From contig OX359190.1 in the NCBI GenBank assembly GCA_947172415.1, positions 3,968,001 through 4,032,000 of the forward strand: 64,000 nucleotides of DNA, written 5' to 3'. The position numbers and the translations under genes are program-made. Shown piece by piece: positions 10,289 through 20,694 of this stretch (its first letter is position 1; the number at the start of each line of letters is the position of its first letter). Source of the stretch: Chondrosia reniformis (Eukaryota > Porifera > Demospongiae > Chondrillida > Chondrillidae). The notes under the pieces were generated by a model. It was given only the letters and a program-made list of their open reading frames with translations, was not told the origin of the DNA and made no database searches.

Positions 10289-10627
10289 GTATACATTGGA
10301 TCACACCGATTGTTATCTGGCCGGATCCGAAGGGTTGAAGATCATTCTGGGATGAGGGAAGATCATTTAGTGGCCGTAAATACTGTGGAAAAAGAAGGCA
10401 AACCAACAATTGGACAGGTTTTGAAAGTCCGTGAGGTGGATGTAGTCGTTCAGTGGATGAAAGGGGGATATTTATCCTCCTGGAAACCCTGGACACTACA
10501 AAAAGGAAAGAAGGTTGTGCCTTGGGAAGATGCCTTACCAAAAGAATCAATAATTTTATGTGACTTCGAACTGGGTAATAAGGGACATTACGTTAAGAAA
10601 CCCATAGAACACTTAAAAGAAGCATAG
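10289..10627 (+). CDS. Terminal exon, W-rich chromo/SH3-like module (unidentified)
   Basis: The acceptor CCCATGCAG precedes an open exon ending in a stop at 10625-10627 (112 codons). The segment IGQVLKVREVDVVVQWMKGG, then SSWKPW, W-E-D and a short charged end, has the small beta-barrel pattern (aromatic and acidic residues, G-x-V-x-x-V) found at the C-termini of some transposon proteins. The resemblance is by eye only. An ATG at 10283 overlaps the acceptor and is unlikely to be the start. No partner exon was found upstream within the window. Could be a stranded element exon. Confidence 0.4.
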   Translation, partial: VYIGSHRLLSGRIRRVEDHSGMREDHLVAVNTVEKEGKPTIGQVLKVREVDVVVQWMKGGYLSSWKPWTLQKGKKVVPWEDALPKESIILCDFELGNKGHYVKKPIEHLKEA

Positions 10628-10629
10628 AG

Positions 10630-11027
10630 GAACATTCTTTAATTATCAATGTTATTATTTTACAATTTCAACTGAAACATTATTGTAATTTATAATTTTC
10701 CACTTTTACCTGAATGTTTTGGGTTCATCACTCAGTAAAATGACATTTATCTATTTAATACCAAGATTGAAATTGTTGATTTTGTTAATTTGAATCCCTT
10801 TTTCTAAGGATTTAAGCAAAGAGGTATTACAATTACTTAAATGTGTTGAATTTCAAAGTAACATTGAAAGAATATGCTATATTTTGAGAAAACACCTTAA
10901 TCAGATTATCATAATTCAAATCAGAACATGTTATTTATATATAAAAATTTTCAATTGGTCAGATCACTTTGAAACCAACATGTATCATATGGCACATGTT
11001 TATGACAAACATCGGTCGAACTTTTAT
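10630..11027. other. AT-rich stretch, nothing recognised
   Basis: No frame, repeat or splice signal worth reporting is visible. Presumed 3' flank of the preceding exon. Confidence 0.5.
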
Positions 11028-11795
11028 CAGAGAGTACAGTAGTACTCTCTATGTAGTACTCTCTATGTAGGGATGGTACGGGTTGTTTCGTTTTCCCTAT
11101 ACATTGGTATAGGAGTGAAAATCCGAAATAGGCGGAAAATCGCCGAAAAAAAGCTATATATAGTTAAAAATACACCAGCCATGCTATAAACTGGCCTTAA
11201 AGGCAAGCAACAGTGTTCCGCTAGCAAATGAGCAAACTTTGAAATATCCCATTTTCGTTTTCTTCTTCTTCATCTTCTTCATCTCCTTCACCCGCTGTAA
11301 CTAAACAAGGAAATTAGTTTTCGGGCTACTTCCGAAGCGAAAATACTCCAAATTTTCCGCGCAGTATTCTTTTGTAGAAGCGAGAGCGATAACGTTATTA
11401 TTGAGCATGACGTTTTCGTGGCCCAAGAGTCAAGGCTTCAATAAATTCGCCATTTTAATGACGTCATATTCAGTCGAAAATTGCGAAACCAAAATGGTCT
11501 ATTACATAATTCCTACCTTACGCTCCATAAAAAGTACAGAAACTAGAGAATAATAAACATTTTCTACAAAAATAGTAGACGATGTGGGGATGGCACAAAA
11601 AGCACAGAAACAAGAAAGGGATGTTACACAGTGAAGAATTATTTATGCACGAATCCTACAAGCAAGGTGTTGTATGATTCATGCATAAATAATTCTTCAA
11701 TGTGTAACATCCCTTTCTTGTTTCTGTGCTTTTTGTGCCATCCCTACATCTTCAACTATTTTTGTAGAATTTTTTTATTATTTTCTAGTTTGAAT
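11028..11795 (-). mobile_element. Full-length family A/C element
   Basis: In this orientation it starts TCAGAGAGTACAGTAGTACTCTC (with a duplicated TAGTACTCTCTATG) and continues with the acidic-frame block on the minus strand (11250-11300), TGACGTCA at 11459-11466, and a nearly perfect C palindrome at 11555-11790 centred near 11670. About 770 bp, the same architecture as the copy at 56873-57640. No transposase. Confidence 0.8.
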
Positions 11796-11973
11796 AAAAT
11801 AGCAAAATAACCAAGATATAATAAGGCTGTGATTGTGCAATCTGGTGATGTATTATGATGTTTTGCGTCACTTTGTTGCTCCGTATATGTACAATGTGCT
11901 AGTGTTACTTCACAGGTAACTTTGTCTGTAAGAGATATAAATTTAGATAGGGAATTGGCTAATGTATTAGAGT

Positions 11974-12165
11974 ATGATACTATATATGTTCATCAATGGT
12001 GAAAAGGTAACTGAAAGTGAAAACGGCATATATGAAGAAATTCTAGAAATGGATGAAACTGGAATACTCAGGTTGGATATTCTCCAGCCTAATGTAATGG
12101 CAATTGAATTGCTACAAGGAAGTAGACTAATTAAAAACCAGGCACATACATTACAGAGCATTAGC
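11974..12165 (+). pseudogene. Helitron protein fragment (EILEMDETG region)
   Basis: The frame reads I-Y-E-E-I-L-E-M-D-E-T-G, then LRLDILQPN, IELLQGSR, QAHTLQSI. It matches the segment of the Helitron ORF on the minus strand near 26260-26320 (EDILEMDETGIIRLDAL) and the second copy at 13609-13718. The match stops abruptly at about 12165, where unrelated sequence begins. Confidence 0.7.
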
Positions 12166-13608
12166 AGCTTGTGTTGGACAGTCTTCTTTCAAATAGATCA
12201 AGTTACAGTGCAGTTCAACAGAATCAGAGCTCTTGTCATAGATAAAACTATCAGTCCTGATATGTTCAGGCGCTTGAGGCAGAAGCTGATGGAGGTGGCA
12301 GCTCAGATGGAGGATGAGTTATTTAGGAAAAGGGATGGTGAGGGAAGGGAGAGGGAGAGTATATATGAGCAGAAGGATGAGAATGAGGATGACAGTATCA
12401 GTGGAGAAGGTGAGGTTGATAGGATGAGGGTGGAGAGGGTGTGGGTGACAGCAGTACTAGGCCAATCACATGCACCATCAGAGAGTACACTTTAAAAGGG
12501 GTAGGATCACACAAACAATGCATACACTCTATTGTGGGAGACTACAATCCACAAGGAACTTGCCATCCTTGATAGAGGGGGCAGGCATTACTGAAAATGG
12601 GGAAATAATGAGAGTAAGGGTGGTAAGACCAGACTTTTCCAGTTTGGTCATTGAGCCAATCCAAGAATCACTGTTTAAAGCCCTGGAGTCATGCCTGTCC
12701 CTACCGGATGGGATGGCAATCCTAAAGGAAAGGGCTGTAGCCAATCAGTTCAGCTTCTGGTGGACAAGAACATCGGCCAGTTGATCCACCATGCAGCTGC
12801 AAATACACAACAAAATGTCAAGACATTTTAATTACCCTACTAAAAGAGATTGAGGAAACAATGAGGAGGGGCTATAAAGCATTGTTAACAGCTGCACAAA
12901 TGTCAACCAAGGGAACCAGCCATGCCCTCTGACCTTGTCTCTGTTGGGGCCACATTCACTAATGGCATACACACTTACCTCAACCAGTGTGTGCAATTCT
13001 ACCAGGCATGGGACAATAGCCATGCCCTTAACCAACTGTCACCTGCAAGGACCAGGATACAATGGCCAAAGGTTTCCCACACCCAGCAGAAACGCTTTAG
13101 GGTCAGCAGCCACAATTGTGCAATTACTTATGTGGACAGAGATGGAGGACTGCTGACCCTGGAGCACTTCAACGGGTTGAGGTAATACCTGCAGGCCAAC
13201 CTACGTAACGCCCAGGTGAAATTCAGAGAAGTTAGTCATGATGTATGCAACCTGAATCACAGCTTTAGCATCAGCGGTTCAGCTCATGTGCATTTGGGTG
13301 TGGAGGTATCCTGTAGGCGAGGGTAAACATTTCAGCAGCAAACAACGTGGCATTGCTGGTTAGTGGGAGGCAGGACCCCTATGGGAGGCTAGTCAGTAAG
13401 GTGGGGTTGATCAGGGGAGTGGAACCCCTGATCCCTGATCACCAATGGAGAGGTCCTTTTAAGACAGGGGCTCTTAATGTTGCCTCCCCCACCAGCAATA
13501 CCTGGACAAGGAGAAAGTGGTCAAATATGTCAGCAATCAGACAGAGGATGGCAGAGGTTATTGATTTGATGGTAAAAAGTCATTGTAGGTGGAAACAGCA
13601 TATTTAAA
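12166..13608 (+). other. 1.44-kb block between 110-bp direct repeats; broken unknown coding
   Basis: It starts within an open frame (to 12495) reading QIDQVTVQFNRIRALV, then a helical, charged stretch (SPDMFRRLRQKLMEVAAQ) and a Glu/Asp-rich tail. Further open pieces at 12470-12784, 12922-13185 and 13347-13607 lie in different frames, so any gene is broken. The family was not recognised. The Helitron segment 12056-12165 recurs at 13609-13718, so the block sits between two copies of the same 110 bp. Confidence 0.5.
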
Positions 13609-14010
13609 CTGGGATTGTCATGTTGGATGCTCTCCAGCCTAATGTAGTGGCAATTGAATTGCTACAAGGAAGTAGACCAATCGAACACCAGGCACATACA
13701 TTACAGAGTATAACAGCTATTCCATTGAGCATATTTGAGAATCACTATGATCTTGTAACAATAGTTTTTCCAAATTTATATCCTGATGGAGAAAATGACT
13801 TTGGCACAATCAGTGAGACCAAGATTACACAAGTACAGTATTTCCTTGCAAGACTGCTGAGTGCTGAACCAATATGGGCATGTCATCCTTCATATATCTG
13901 TTAGGCCTACAACATCGTGGAAGCATTGAAGTTGCAGAGCAGCAATTCCATCGCTATTAGAGTACCATATTTCAGAACAAGTCACATTGATATTAAACTA
14001 AATCGGAACC
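13609..14010 (+). pseudogene. Helitron Rep N-terminal fragment, copy 2
   Basis: The frame LDALQPNVVAIELLQGS..PLSIFENHYDL..FPNLYPDGENDFGTI..VQYFLARLLSAEPIWACHPSYI ends at a TAG (W to stop) and continues AYNIVEALKLQSS. It parallels the intact order in the minus-strand Helitron at 26257-25980 (FPTLYPNGENGFGTI, HPAYIFWACNIVEDLKL). Only the N-terminal quarter is present; no HUH motif. Confidence 0.75.
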
Positions 14011-14259
14011 ATATCACAATAATGATATTTCAGCCTTTCTGCATGAGCTGCAAAGTTGATTGATGATCAGAGTGAAAAACGAAGTACGGAGAGTGAAGCA
14101 AAAGATCTTCAAGACTATCCATGCTGTCAACATGCCAAAGAAAGCATCCAGAAACTGAAATAGGGGAAGAATATTCTGCATGGCCAGCAAAATGGCTTAA
14201 ACCAAAGTGCCTGCAGTGTGAAACAGAATAACATTCTGTAAGATTGGATAAATATTCTT

Positions 14260-15010
14260 GAAATAAAGGAATCACCTAAAAGTCTCTGAAAATCAAAGGA
14301 AGCACTAAAAATTGGGAAGTTCCAAGTAACATGAGGCAACAGTTGAACAACTTGCTGAAAATTAAAGGAACGCTAGTGTAACATGTCGACACTTTCGCAA
14401 AGTGTTAGGTCAAGTAGGCCTTCCTCCACTATACTACATGTTAATGTGAATTGCCCATAAGTTTTCACAATTGATATTTTCACATCGATAACGACTAGTG
14501 ATGACTCATGACATTTCAGTGACTAGTGCTCCGCTTCATGTGCAGATCACATGCTAAAGACACTTCTGCATGGAATGTGAAACGTCTGTAGGCACTAATA
14601 GGATGATTTACAAAAATCGAAATTTCGTTGACATGTTCCAAATGTGAAGTGCTAAAAGTGCTGAGCAACATCAACCAGATTTGCAAAACTTTCTGAATCA
14701 AAGGAAGCCCTTACATTTGTAAAGTGTTGAGCAATGTGAGGCCACTGTTGCAAAACGTTTTGAAAATCAAAGGAATCACTTAAATTCGGAAAGTGCTGAG
14801 CAACGCGAGGTCAGAGATACAGAACTCTCTGAAAATTGAAGGAAGCTTTTAAATTTGGAAAGAGCTGAGCAACGTCAGCCAGATTTGCGAAACTTTCTGA
14901 AAATCAAAGGAAGAGCTCACAATTGGAGAGTTATGAGCAATGTGAGGCAAGTGTTGCAAAACTCTCTAAAAATCAAAGGAAGCCCTTAAATTCGGAAAGT
15001 ATTCAAAAGC
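14260..15010. repeat. ~69-bp minisatellite downstream of Helitron fragment
   Basis: The unit GAAAATCAAAGGAAG(C)..CTTAAATTCGGAAAGTGCTGAGCAACG(T)GAGG..GTTGCAAAACTCTCT is repeated about eight times with drift. The block at 14485-14640, shared with 8.9 kb, interrupts it. Two units reappear at 18883-18970, also after a Helitron fragment, so array and fragment travel together. Confidence 0.75.
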
Positions 15011-15277
15011 ATCAAACATGGGGCGCCTAGATTTGTGCCCGTGGCCATGTGGATTTCCCTCTTGGTCTATCATCTCTGTTTAACCCATGATTCTTGGGAC
15101 CCTTACCAGGAAGCTTGTGACAATTTACTATTCACTCCAAGTTGCCTCTTTGTGAAGGGCAGCTGCTACGCATTTGTCATCACCAGCATTGCGAGTGAGG
15201 GTTCACACCATAAATGCAATCACCATCAGCATTGGTGGCTTGCTTCCATCAATTGTTATTGACTCCTACTGCTCGCT

Positions 15278-15304
15278 GGTAATGTAGAAGTTAATCCTGG
15301 CCAA
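15278..15304 (+). other. Degenerate 2A-like motif (GNVEVNPGQ)
   Basis: It lies directly after a leucine run and directly before the retrotransposon endonuclease domain. Compared with the consensus D-V-E-x-N-P-G-P, the Asp is Asn and the final Pro is Gln, so skipping would be lost. The position matches 2A peptides known at the N-terminus of APE-type elements in marine animals. Confidence 0.7.
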
Positions 15305-15616
15305 GCTAACACGTTGAAGTGCTACCTGCTGAATGCAAGAAGTGTGGTAAACAAGCCGCTTGAGGTGCAGGTTTTTCTATATAGTCAGAATGTTGATGTG
15401 CTGGCAGTAACTGAGACTTTTCTTAGTGATGCCATAACTGATGGTGAGCTTGTTGGTTGTGGCTATTCAGTGTTTAGGAGGGATAGAAACAGACATTGTG
15501 GGGGAGTATTGCTCATCATAAAGGATTCCATTGCAGCCACCTGAAAACAGGACATTGAGATTGAATGTGAGCTGCTATGGGTTGAGATTGCTTCTTCTCC
15601 CTCAAGTCTCCTCCTA

Positions 15617-16469
15617 CGGTACGTACAAAAAAAAGGTTTACATCGAACTTTGATCGACTTCCAAGATTCTACGCTTTTAATACCATCAAACTACGACTAA
15701 ACTATGAACATCTTACGATAAAATATCAAAGATTATTCGTGCGAGTTACGGACGCATTACGATCGAAATATTCGCTCTCAATTTGTATTTGGCTTTGAAA
15801 TTATTAACACTTCTTGAAGTGGTAATAATTTCCAAGCCAAATACTCGAGTATTAATAGTTACCTACGTACTCAGCTAGTCTACCGAGGTGTGATATTGGG
15901 AGCAAGAAACCTTAAAGTTTGAAAATGTTTTATTTGGTGTTTTGGGAGAAAGAGAAGAAGACGTCAATAGTTGAAGCAAATGCAATTTTGGACGATAATG
16001 CAAATGTAGGTGCATCAGAAACCTGTCTGGATGCCTTTAAATTCTCATCAGCAAGCTTTTTTGTTATTGTTGGGGCCCTGTATCCTTCAGCTGCAAGAGC
16101 AACGATTCTCAATCTTTTGTATTCACCGAACATAGCTTTATAACTGTCAAAAACGAGGTAAGTTAGCTCTTGAGTATGCCGAACTTGCTATATATCACTT
16201 GCGTGTTTGTTAATCGTCAGCAATCGGTTGTTTGGGGTGTTGATTTTTATTAAACATCTTGTTAACGTGTGTAAATCGTCAGCGCTTAATTTCGATGCCA
16301 TTTCGTATGTAATTTGATCGAAGTACTATCGAAATTGCGTAGAAGTTCGCTCCCTTCCTCATGCCATTTAGGGTGAACTTTGAGCGAAAAACGGTCGAAA
16401 AGTGCTCCCAATTCGATCGAAATACCAGCACATTTCGCACGCAATGTAAACGTTTTTTTGTACGTACCG
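15617..16469. mobile_element. Tc1/mariner-like internally deleted element, copy 1
   Basis: 853 bp with terminal inverted repeats CGGTACGTACAAAAAAA and its complement, flanked by TA on both sides. Removing it with one TA restores the endonuclease frame (CTC CTA GGT GTG TTT TAC), which proves both the boundaries and the target site. Copy 2 at 38237-39094 has the same internal structure. It keeps only a transposase DNA-binding segment, so it cannot move by itself. Confidence 0.92.
15930..16133 (-). CDS. Tc1-like transposase helix-turn-helix remnant
   Basis: The 67-residue frame begins MFGEYKRLRIVALAAEGYR, then PTITKKLADENLKASRQ. This is the first DNA-binding helix-turn-helix of Tc1/mariner transposases (L-x-x-E-G-Y-x-x-x-x-I-x-x-x-L). 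The catalytic D-D-E region is absent. Copy 2 (38496-38759) continues GISKFL as intact transposases do, whereas this copy has an 11-bp deletion after SRQ and ends in unrelated residues. A short DNA-binding product is possible but unproven. Confidence 0.6.
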   Translation of the reverse strand: MFGEYKRLRIVALAAEGYRAPTITKKLADENLKASRQVSDAPTFALSSKIAFASTIDVFFSFSQNTK

Positions 16470-16735
16470 TAGGTGTGTTTTACAGCCCTCCAGGCTTCAG
16501 GGTTGATGCCTTACTCCAGCTGCAAAGCTCTCTTACCTCCTTACCCAACACCCTCCCAATTGTTCTTTGTGCAGACTTCAATTTACCTAATATCAACTGG
16601 AGCTACTCAAGTCCATCTCCTTCAGCAACCTGTCCTGCAGCAAACCTGTTGTCCGATCTACTCCATGATTACAACCTGCAGCAAGTGGTTGTTACATCTG
16701 GTGTACTTTAAAGCTCAATTCTGGGTTCCCTATTA

Positions 16736-17845
16736 TCAGGGAGTACGGTAGTGCTCTCTATGTAGGGATGACGCGTTTTTGTCGTTTTCCCCATACATCG
16801 GTATAGGAGCGAAATCCCTAGGCCGAAAATCGACAAAACAAGGCTATGTATAGCTAAATATACAATATACATACTCTAAATAGACCTTAAAGGCAAGTGA
16901 ATATGTCCCGCTGGCAAAATAATAAACTTTAAAAATTCCAACTTTCGTGTTCTTCATATTCTTCCTCTTATTCTTCGCCAGCCAGGACTAAAAAACTATA
17001 TAAGCTTTTGGACTAATTGTTAAACGAAACTATTGCAATTTTTCGGAGCTGTATTCTTTTGTAGAAGCGAGAGCGATAACGCTATTATTGAATATGACAG
17101 TTTTCATGGCCCCAGAGCCAAGGCCTCAATAAATTTGCCATTTTAATGACGTCATAATCAGTCGAAGATTGCGAAACAAAAAGTGGGTTTAATCAAATTC
17201 CTAGCTTATGCTCCATAAAAAGTACAGAAACTAGAGAACAATAAAAATTTGCTACAAAATAAATAAAACAAGTATTTCGATTTTAAAAACTCGTGGGGCT
17301 GCCGCCCCCGAATTAACTCAAACTACTTGGCCGCATCGTTGGGATTTAATATATATATTCGTAATACTAACGATTGAGGACGCTTAAGTGTCCTGAACTT
17401 TATAAATAACGATGGAAAAGCTTCGTTAACTAAAGCTTCCTGAACGCCGCCATTTGCAAAAACGATGTATTGACATATAAATTAAGTGTAACAATAGGTA
17501 CGTATGAACTCGTATTATACATATATCGATGTATAAAATAAGTGTTAAAATAGTTGCGTATGAACACGTATTATATATATATATATATATATATCTTTCT
17601 GTAACATGAAGCCATACAACGTAATCGGCAAATGAAAACAATATAAGGGGCTGCCATTGGCAGCCCCTAAAAATAGCTATATGTATGAATCCTACAAGCA
17701 AGGGTGTTGTATGATTTATGCATATATTATAGCTAATGCTTCACTGTATAACATCCCTTTCTTGTTTCTGTGCTTTTTGTGCCATCCCTACATCTTCACT
17801 ATTTTTGTAGAAAAATTTTATTGTTCTCTTTTATTTTCTATATTA
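16736..17845 (-). mobile_element. Family A/C element interrupted by B element
   Basis: It starts GGGAGTACGGTAGTGCTCTC, then the acidic-frame block on the minus strand with an internal stop (near 16965), TGACGTCA at 17147-17154, and a C palindrome whose left arm is broken at CTACAAAAT by the B element. The right arm resumes at 17680 and ends near 17845. Confidence 0.7.
17263..17672 (+). mobile_element. B element inserted in C palindrome
   Basis: The ends are ACAAGTATTTCGATTTTAAAAACTCG (foldback) and GGGGCTGCCATTGGCAGCCCC-TAA (hairpin). The interior, GGACGCTTAAGTGTCCTGAAC, matches 9700-9740 on the other strand. It contains a (TA)n run near 17570. No coding; the open frame at 17426-17701 on the minus strand is not supported. 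Confidence 0.65.
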
Positions 17846-18130
17846 ATTCCATTTGGCATATTTGAGGATTGGCATGATCTTGAATCAATAGCTTTTCCAA
17901 CTATATATCGTGATGGTGAAAATGACTTCGACACCATCAGAGAGAGCCAGGTTAGACCACTACAGTATTTCTATGCGCGAGTACTGAGTGCTGACACAAT
18001 ATGGGCATGTCATCCTTCACATATATTTTGGGCCTGCAACATTGTGGAAGCATTGAGGTTGTAAAGAAGCATTTCCATCATTTTGAGAATGCCATCAATC
18101 AGAGCAAGTCACTTTGATGTTGAAGTAAAT
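17846..18130 (+). pseudogene. Helitron Rep N-terminal fragment, copy 3
   Basis: The frame IPFGIFEDWHDLESIAFPTIY, then DGENDFDTIRES, LQYFYARVLSADTIWACHPSHIFWACNIVEALRL ends at TAA (18062). It matches copy 2 at 13730-13960 and the minus-strand Helitron. The downstream non-coding 250 bp also match 13980-14260, so this is one dispersed family of truncated Helitron pieces. Confidence 0.75.
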
Positions 18131-18391
18131 CTGGGACCATATCCCAACAATATTTCCAGCCTGCCCGCATCAGCTGCAGGATGATTGATGATCGAAGTGA
18201 AAAACAAAGTGAAGCAAAGAGGTCTTCAAAAGTATCCATGCTGTCAACATACCAAAAAAGTGTCTATAAACTGAAATAGAGGAAGAATATTCCACACAGC
18301 TAGCAAAAATGGCTGAAAACAAAGACTGTGCTTGCGATGTGAAACAGAAGAACAATGTTCTGAAAGATTGCATAAATATTCTTAACATTAA

Positions 18392-18882
18392 CCCTTTAAT
18401 GACCGCAAACGATATACATCGTCATGATAATTATATGCAGCCGATAACCGTTGACAATATACATCGTCATAGATAGGCGGCAGGCTTTCCTGGCGAATTA
18501 TTAGCATATGCGCGGCCAAAGCAAACTCTAACAGGTGTTAAGTGGTCGTCAGACAGTTGCACTTTACGATTAGTGCACACAGGTGGCAGGAACCTTCCCT
18601 CGGTGGCGAAAAAAGACTATGAATTAACCGTATACGTACCGTGTGAGTGAAGAGAACTGACCAGGCTCTGAATGCGACCGCATAGGGTGAGGGTTAGGGT
18701 TAGGGTTAGTGCCTGGTCCGTTCTCTTCACTTGATTCGAAAGGCTAAACTTGACGAGAATCCACTTCCTCAGTCGTAAAAACAACCTTACCTTTCACGTA
18801 GCACTTACGTACATAACGTGGCCTTTGAAAAAGTCAGGCATAAGGTATGGGCCGCCCACGCAATAAGTTGGCGCGGAAAGGG
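18392..18882. mobile_element. piggyBac-type non-autonomous element
   Basis: The ends CCCTTTAATGACC and GCGGAAAGGG are flanked by TTAA at 18388-18391 and 18883-18886, the exact piggyBac target rule. It is 491 bp with no coding. The phrase ATACATCGTCAT is repeated near the left end. Flanking sequence continues the ~69-bp minisatellite (ATTCTTAACATTAA-AGGAAGCCC), consistent with a clean insertion. Confidence 0.85.
18650..18735. repeat. Inverted repeat enclosing TTAGGG repeats
   Basis: The arms GAGTGAAGAGAACTGACCAGGC (18650-18672) and GCCTGGTCCGTTCTCTTCACTT (18711-18733) enclose GTGAGGGTTAGGGTTAGGGTTAG (18686-18709). The TTAGGG units match the animal telomere repeat. They lie inside the piggyBac-type element, far from any sign of a chromosome end. 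Confidence 0.8.
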
Positions 18883-19065
18883 TTAAAGGAAGCCCTTAAA
18901 TTCGGAAAGTGCTGAGCAACGCGAGGTCAGAGTTACAAACCTCTCTGAAAATCAAAGGAATCACTTAGCAACTGCTTTGTCTTTGGTGTTCAGGAAGCTT
19001 TAGTTAACGAAGGTATAAAGTTCAGGACACTTAAGTATCCTCAATTGTTAGGATTAAGAATATAT

Positions 19066-19218
19066 AGAGAAAAATAAAAATTTTCTACAAAAATAGTGAA
19101 GATGTAGGATGGCACAAAAAGTACAGAAACAAGAAAGGGATGTTACCACAGTGAAGTATTAGCTATATATGCATGAATCATACAACACCCTTGCTTGTAG
19201 GATTCATTCATAGCCAGC
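19066..19218 (+). mobile_element. Palindrome C copy
   Basis: It has the AAAAATTTTCTACAAAAATAGTGAAG arm, GGCACAAAAAGTACAGAAAC, GATGTTACCACAGTGAAG, and a shortened second arm ending CTTGCTTGTAGGATTCATTC. It is followed by a piece of the foldback (CCAAGTAGTTTGAGTTAACTC). Confidence 0.65.
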
Positions 19219-19244
19219 GATATGGCCAAGTAGTTTGAGTTAAC

Positions 19245-20690
19245 TCAGAGGGAAATAATTGTTCAATTAAATTCAGTACAATTCAATAATCTTATTTAGG
19301 CTGGAAAATCCTGTTTGTAAGGATTGGAAGTAAATCAGCTTCACAGAATGTTTCATTCAGTAAATTAAATAAATTTAAGCTTAAAGTTAAGACATTCTAT
19401 ATGATTATTAATTTTTCATTTGCAGCTATTATATAAGCAGATCAATAAAGGAAAAGTTCCAGAATACGTGACTCCGTTCAGCGTGTGATCCATTCAATAG
19501 TCTTTATATGGTAAATGAGGTTATTGAATAAACGGAGTGGCACGTTAGGATAATTTCGGTAATCGCATAGGGTAATGTACATTATTGTTCATATCATATT
19601 GTCAAGTTTATCAAAGGACTAATGAGGAATGAAGGGATCTTAGTAATATATAATTGGCCGAACTGTTGCTTAGGCGATATAACTCTACCTACCTTACGAG
19701 GTGAAAGAGTCGAATGAGTGTCTCCTAAAATTCCCCACCCAACAGCTATAGAGTAAGTATGCAATGTTTGGACACCATCACACGGACAGCGCTGTATCAC
19801 CTACATAAACAGTGAGCAGGGTTTCTTATAATTCTAACAAGTACCAGTGTAACAGCACCAATCTACAAGTGTTTCACCTGCAAAGTTACGTACGTTTTCT
19901 GGTGGCTTGCTTCTTTTGCTAGACCTTTCGAACCATTTGTCAAGGGGCAGCTTCATCAAACATCGGAAACATAGCATTTCAGAATTTTAAACGTTATCTA
20001 AACTTAGGTAACGGCTGTAGCCGTAGTCTGCTTTCATTACATCTAAGATTAGGGTTGGACTACATTTAATCGTTGTGGTATTGCGCAATATTAAATGGCC
20101 GTCAACTGTCGCAAATTTTGTACCGTCAGATAGCCTAGGTTCATACTTTTTAACAAGACAGTTATTTAACAAAACAGTTATTTTGTAACTATTTCATCCA
20201 GTCAGGGACTCTGCTTTACTGCGCATGACTGATAAAGTAATTGGGTACATTGAATAAACTTTGAACTTTGCACGGTAGATGGCAAATGTGTCACGCGCAG
20301 CAGTAGAGATTAGCGAATACTTGTGAATAGTCCTTGGCCTTTTGTCAGCAGTTGGAGATGCCATCCGCTATTTGATTGTGTTTGGTAAAATGTGGAGTCC
20401 GCAATATCACATATATAGTTCCCTCCTTTATGGCTCATTTTTTTCCATATAGTTCTTGATTCTAAAAGATTAATTAGCAGATGCGTGTGTTGGTTATGAT
20501 AATGATGGTTAGGCGTATAGATGTGTGACTATCTATGTTCTGGACATATAGGGTGTGGATCAGCGTGGATATAATTAGATGGTAGTTGGGAACTTGGAGA
20601 TTTGTTTTAGTTATAGGCTGCTGATCCTTAGATAGGTCATCCCTCTTTTCTCCATTCTCTTTGTAGATGTGAATCTGTTCGCTTTGCTAA
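19245..20690. other. No recognised gene
   Basis: No frame above background, no clear splice pattern and no strong repeat is seen over about 1.4 kb. Composition is less AT-rich than the flanks. It may be unique host intergenic sequence. Confidence 0.5.
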
Positions 20691-20694
20691 CCTG

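Larger units (their letters stand above)
15035..16740 (+). pseudogene. APE-type non-LTR retrotransposon fragment (CR1/L2-like), split by Tc1-like insertion
   Basis: The upstream frame 15035-15259 ends in TGA and is followed in the same frame by LLLLAGNVEVNPGQ, then the endonuclease start: CYLLNARSVVNK, VLAVTETFL (catalytic Glu), FRRDR, GGVLLI. A TGA at 15541-15543 interrupts it. After the 15617-16469 insertion the frame resumes as GVFYSPPGF, L-C-A-D-F-N-L-P-N (usually GDFN) and a ~40-residue tail to 16709. SSILGSLL near 16715 may be a remnant of the reverse-transcriptase PQGSILGPLL box, implying an internal deletion. A family A element then cuts it at about 16736. Dead element. Confidence 0.8.

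Noticed and set aside
18686-18709. Chromosome end or telomere
   Set aside because: Only about three TTAGGG units, inside a T-T-A-A-flanked element with normal sequence on both sides.
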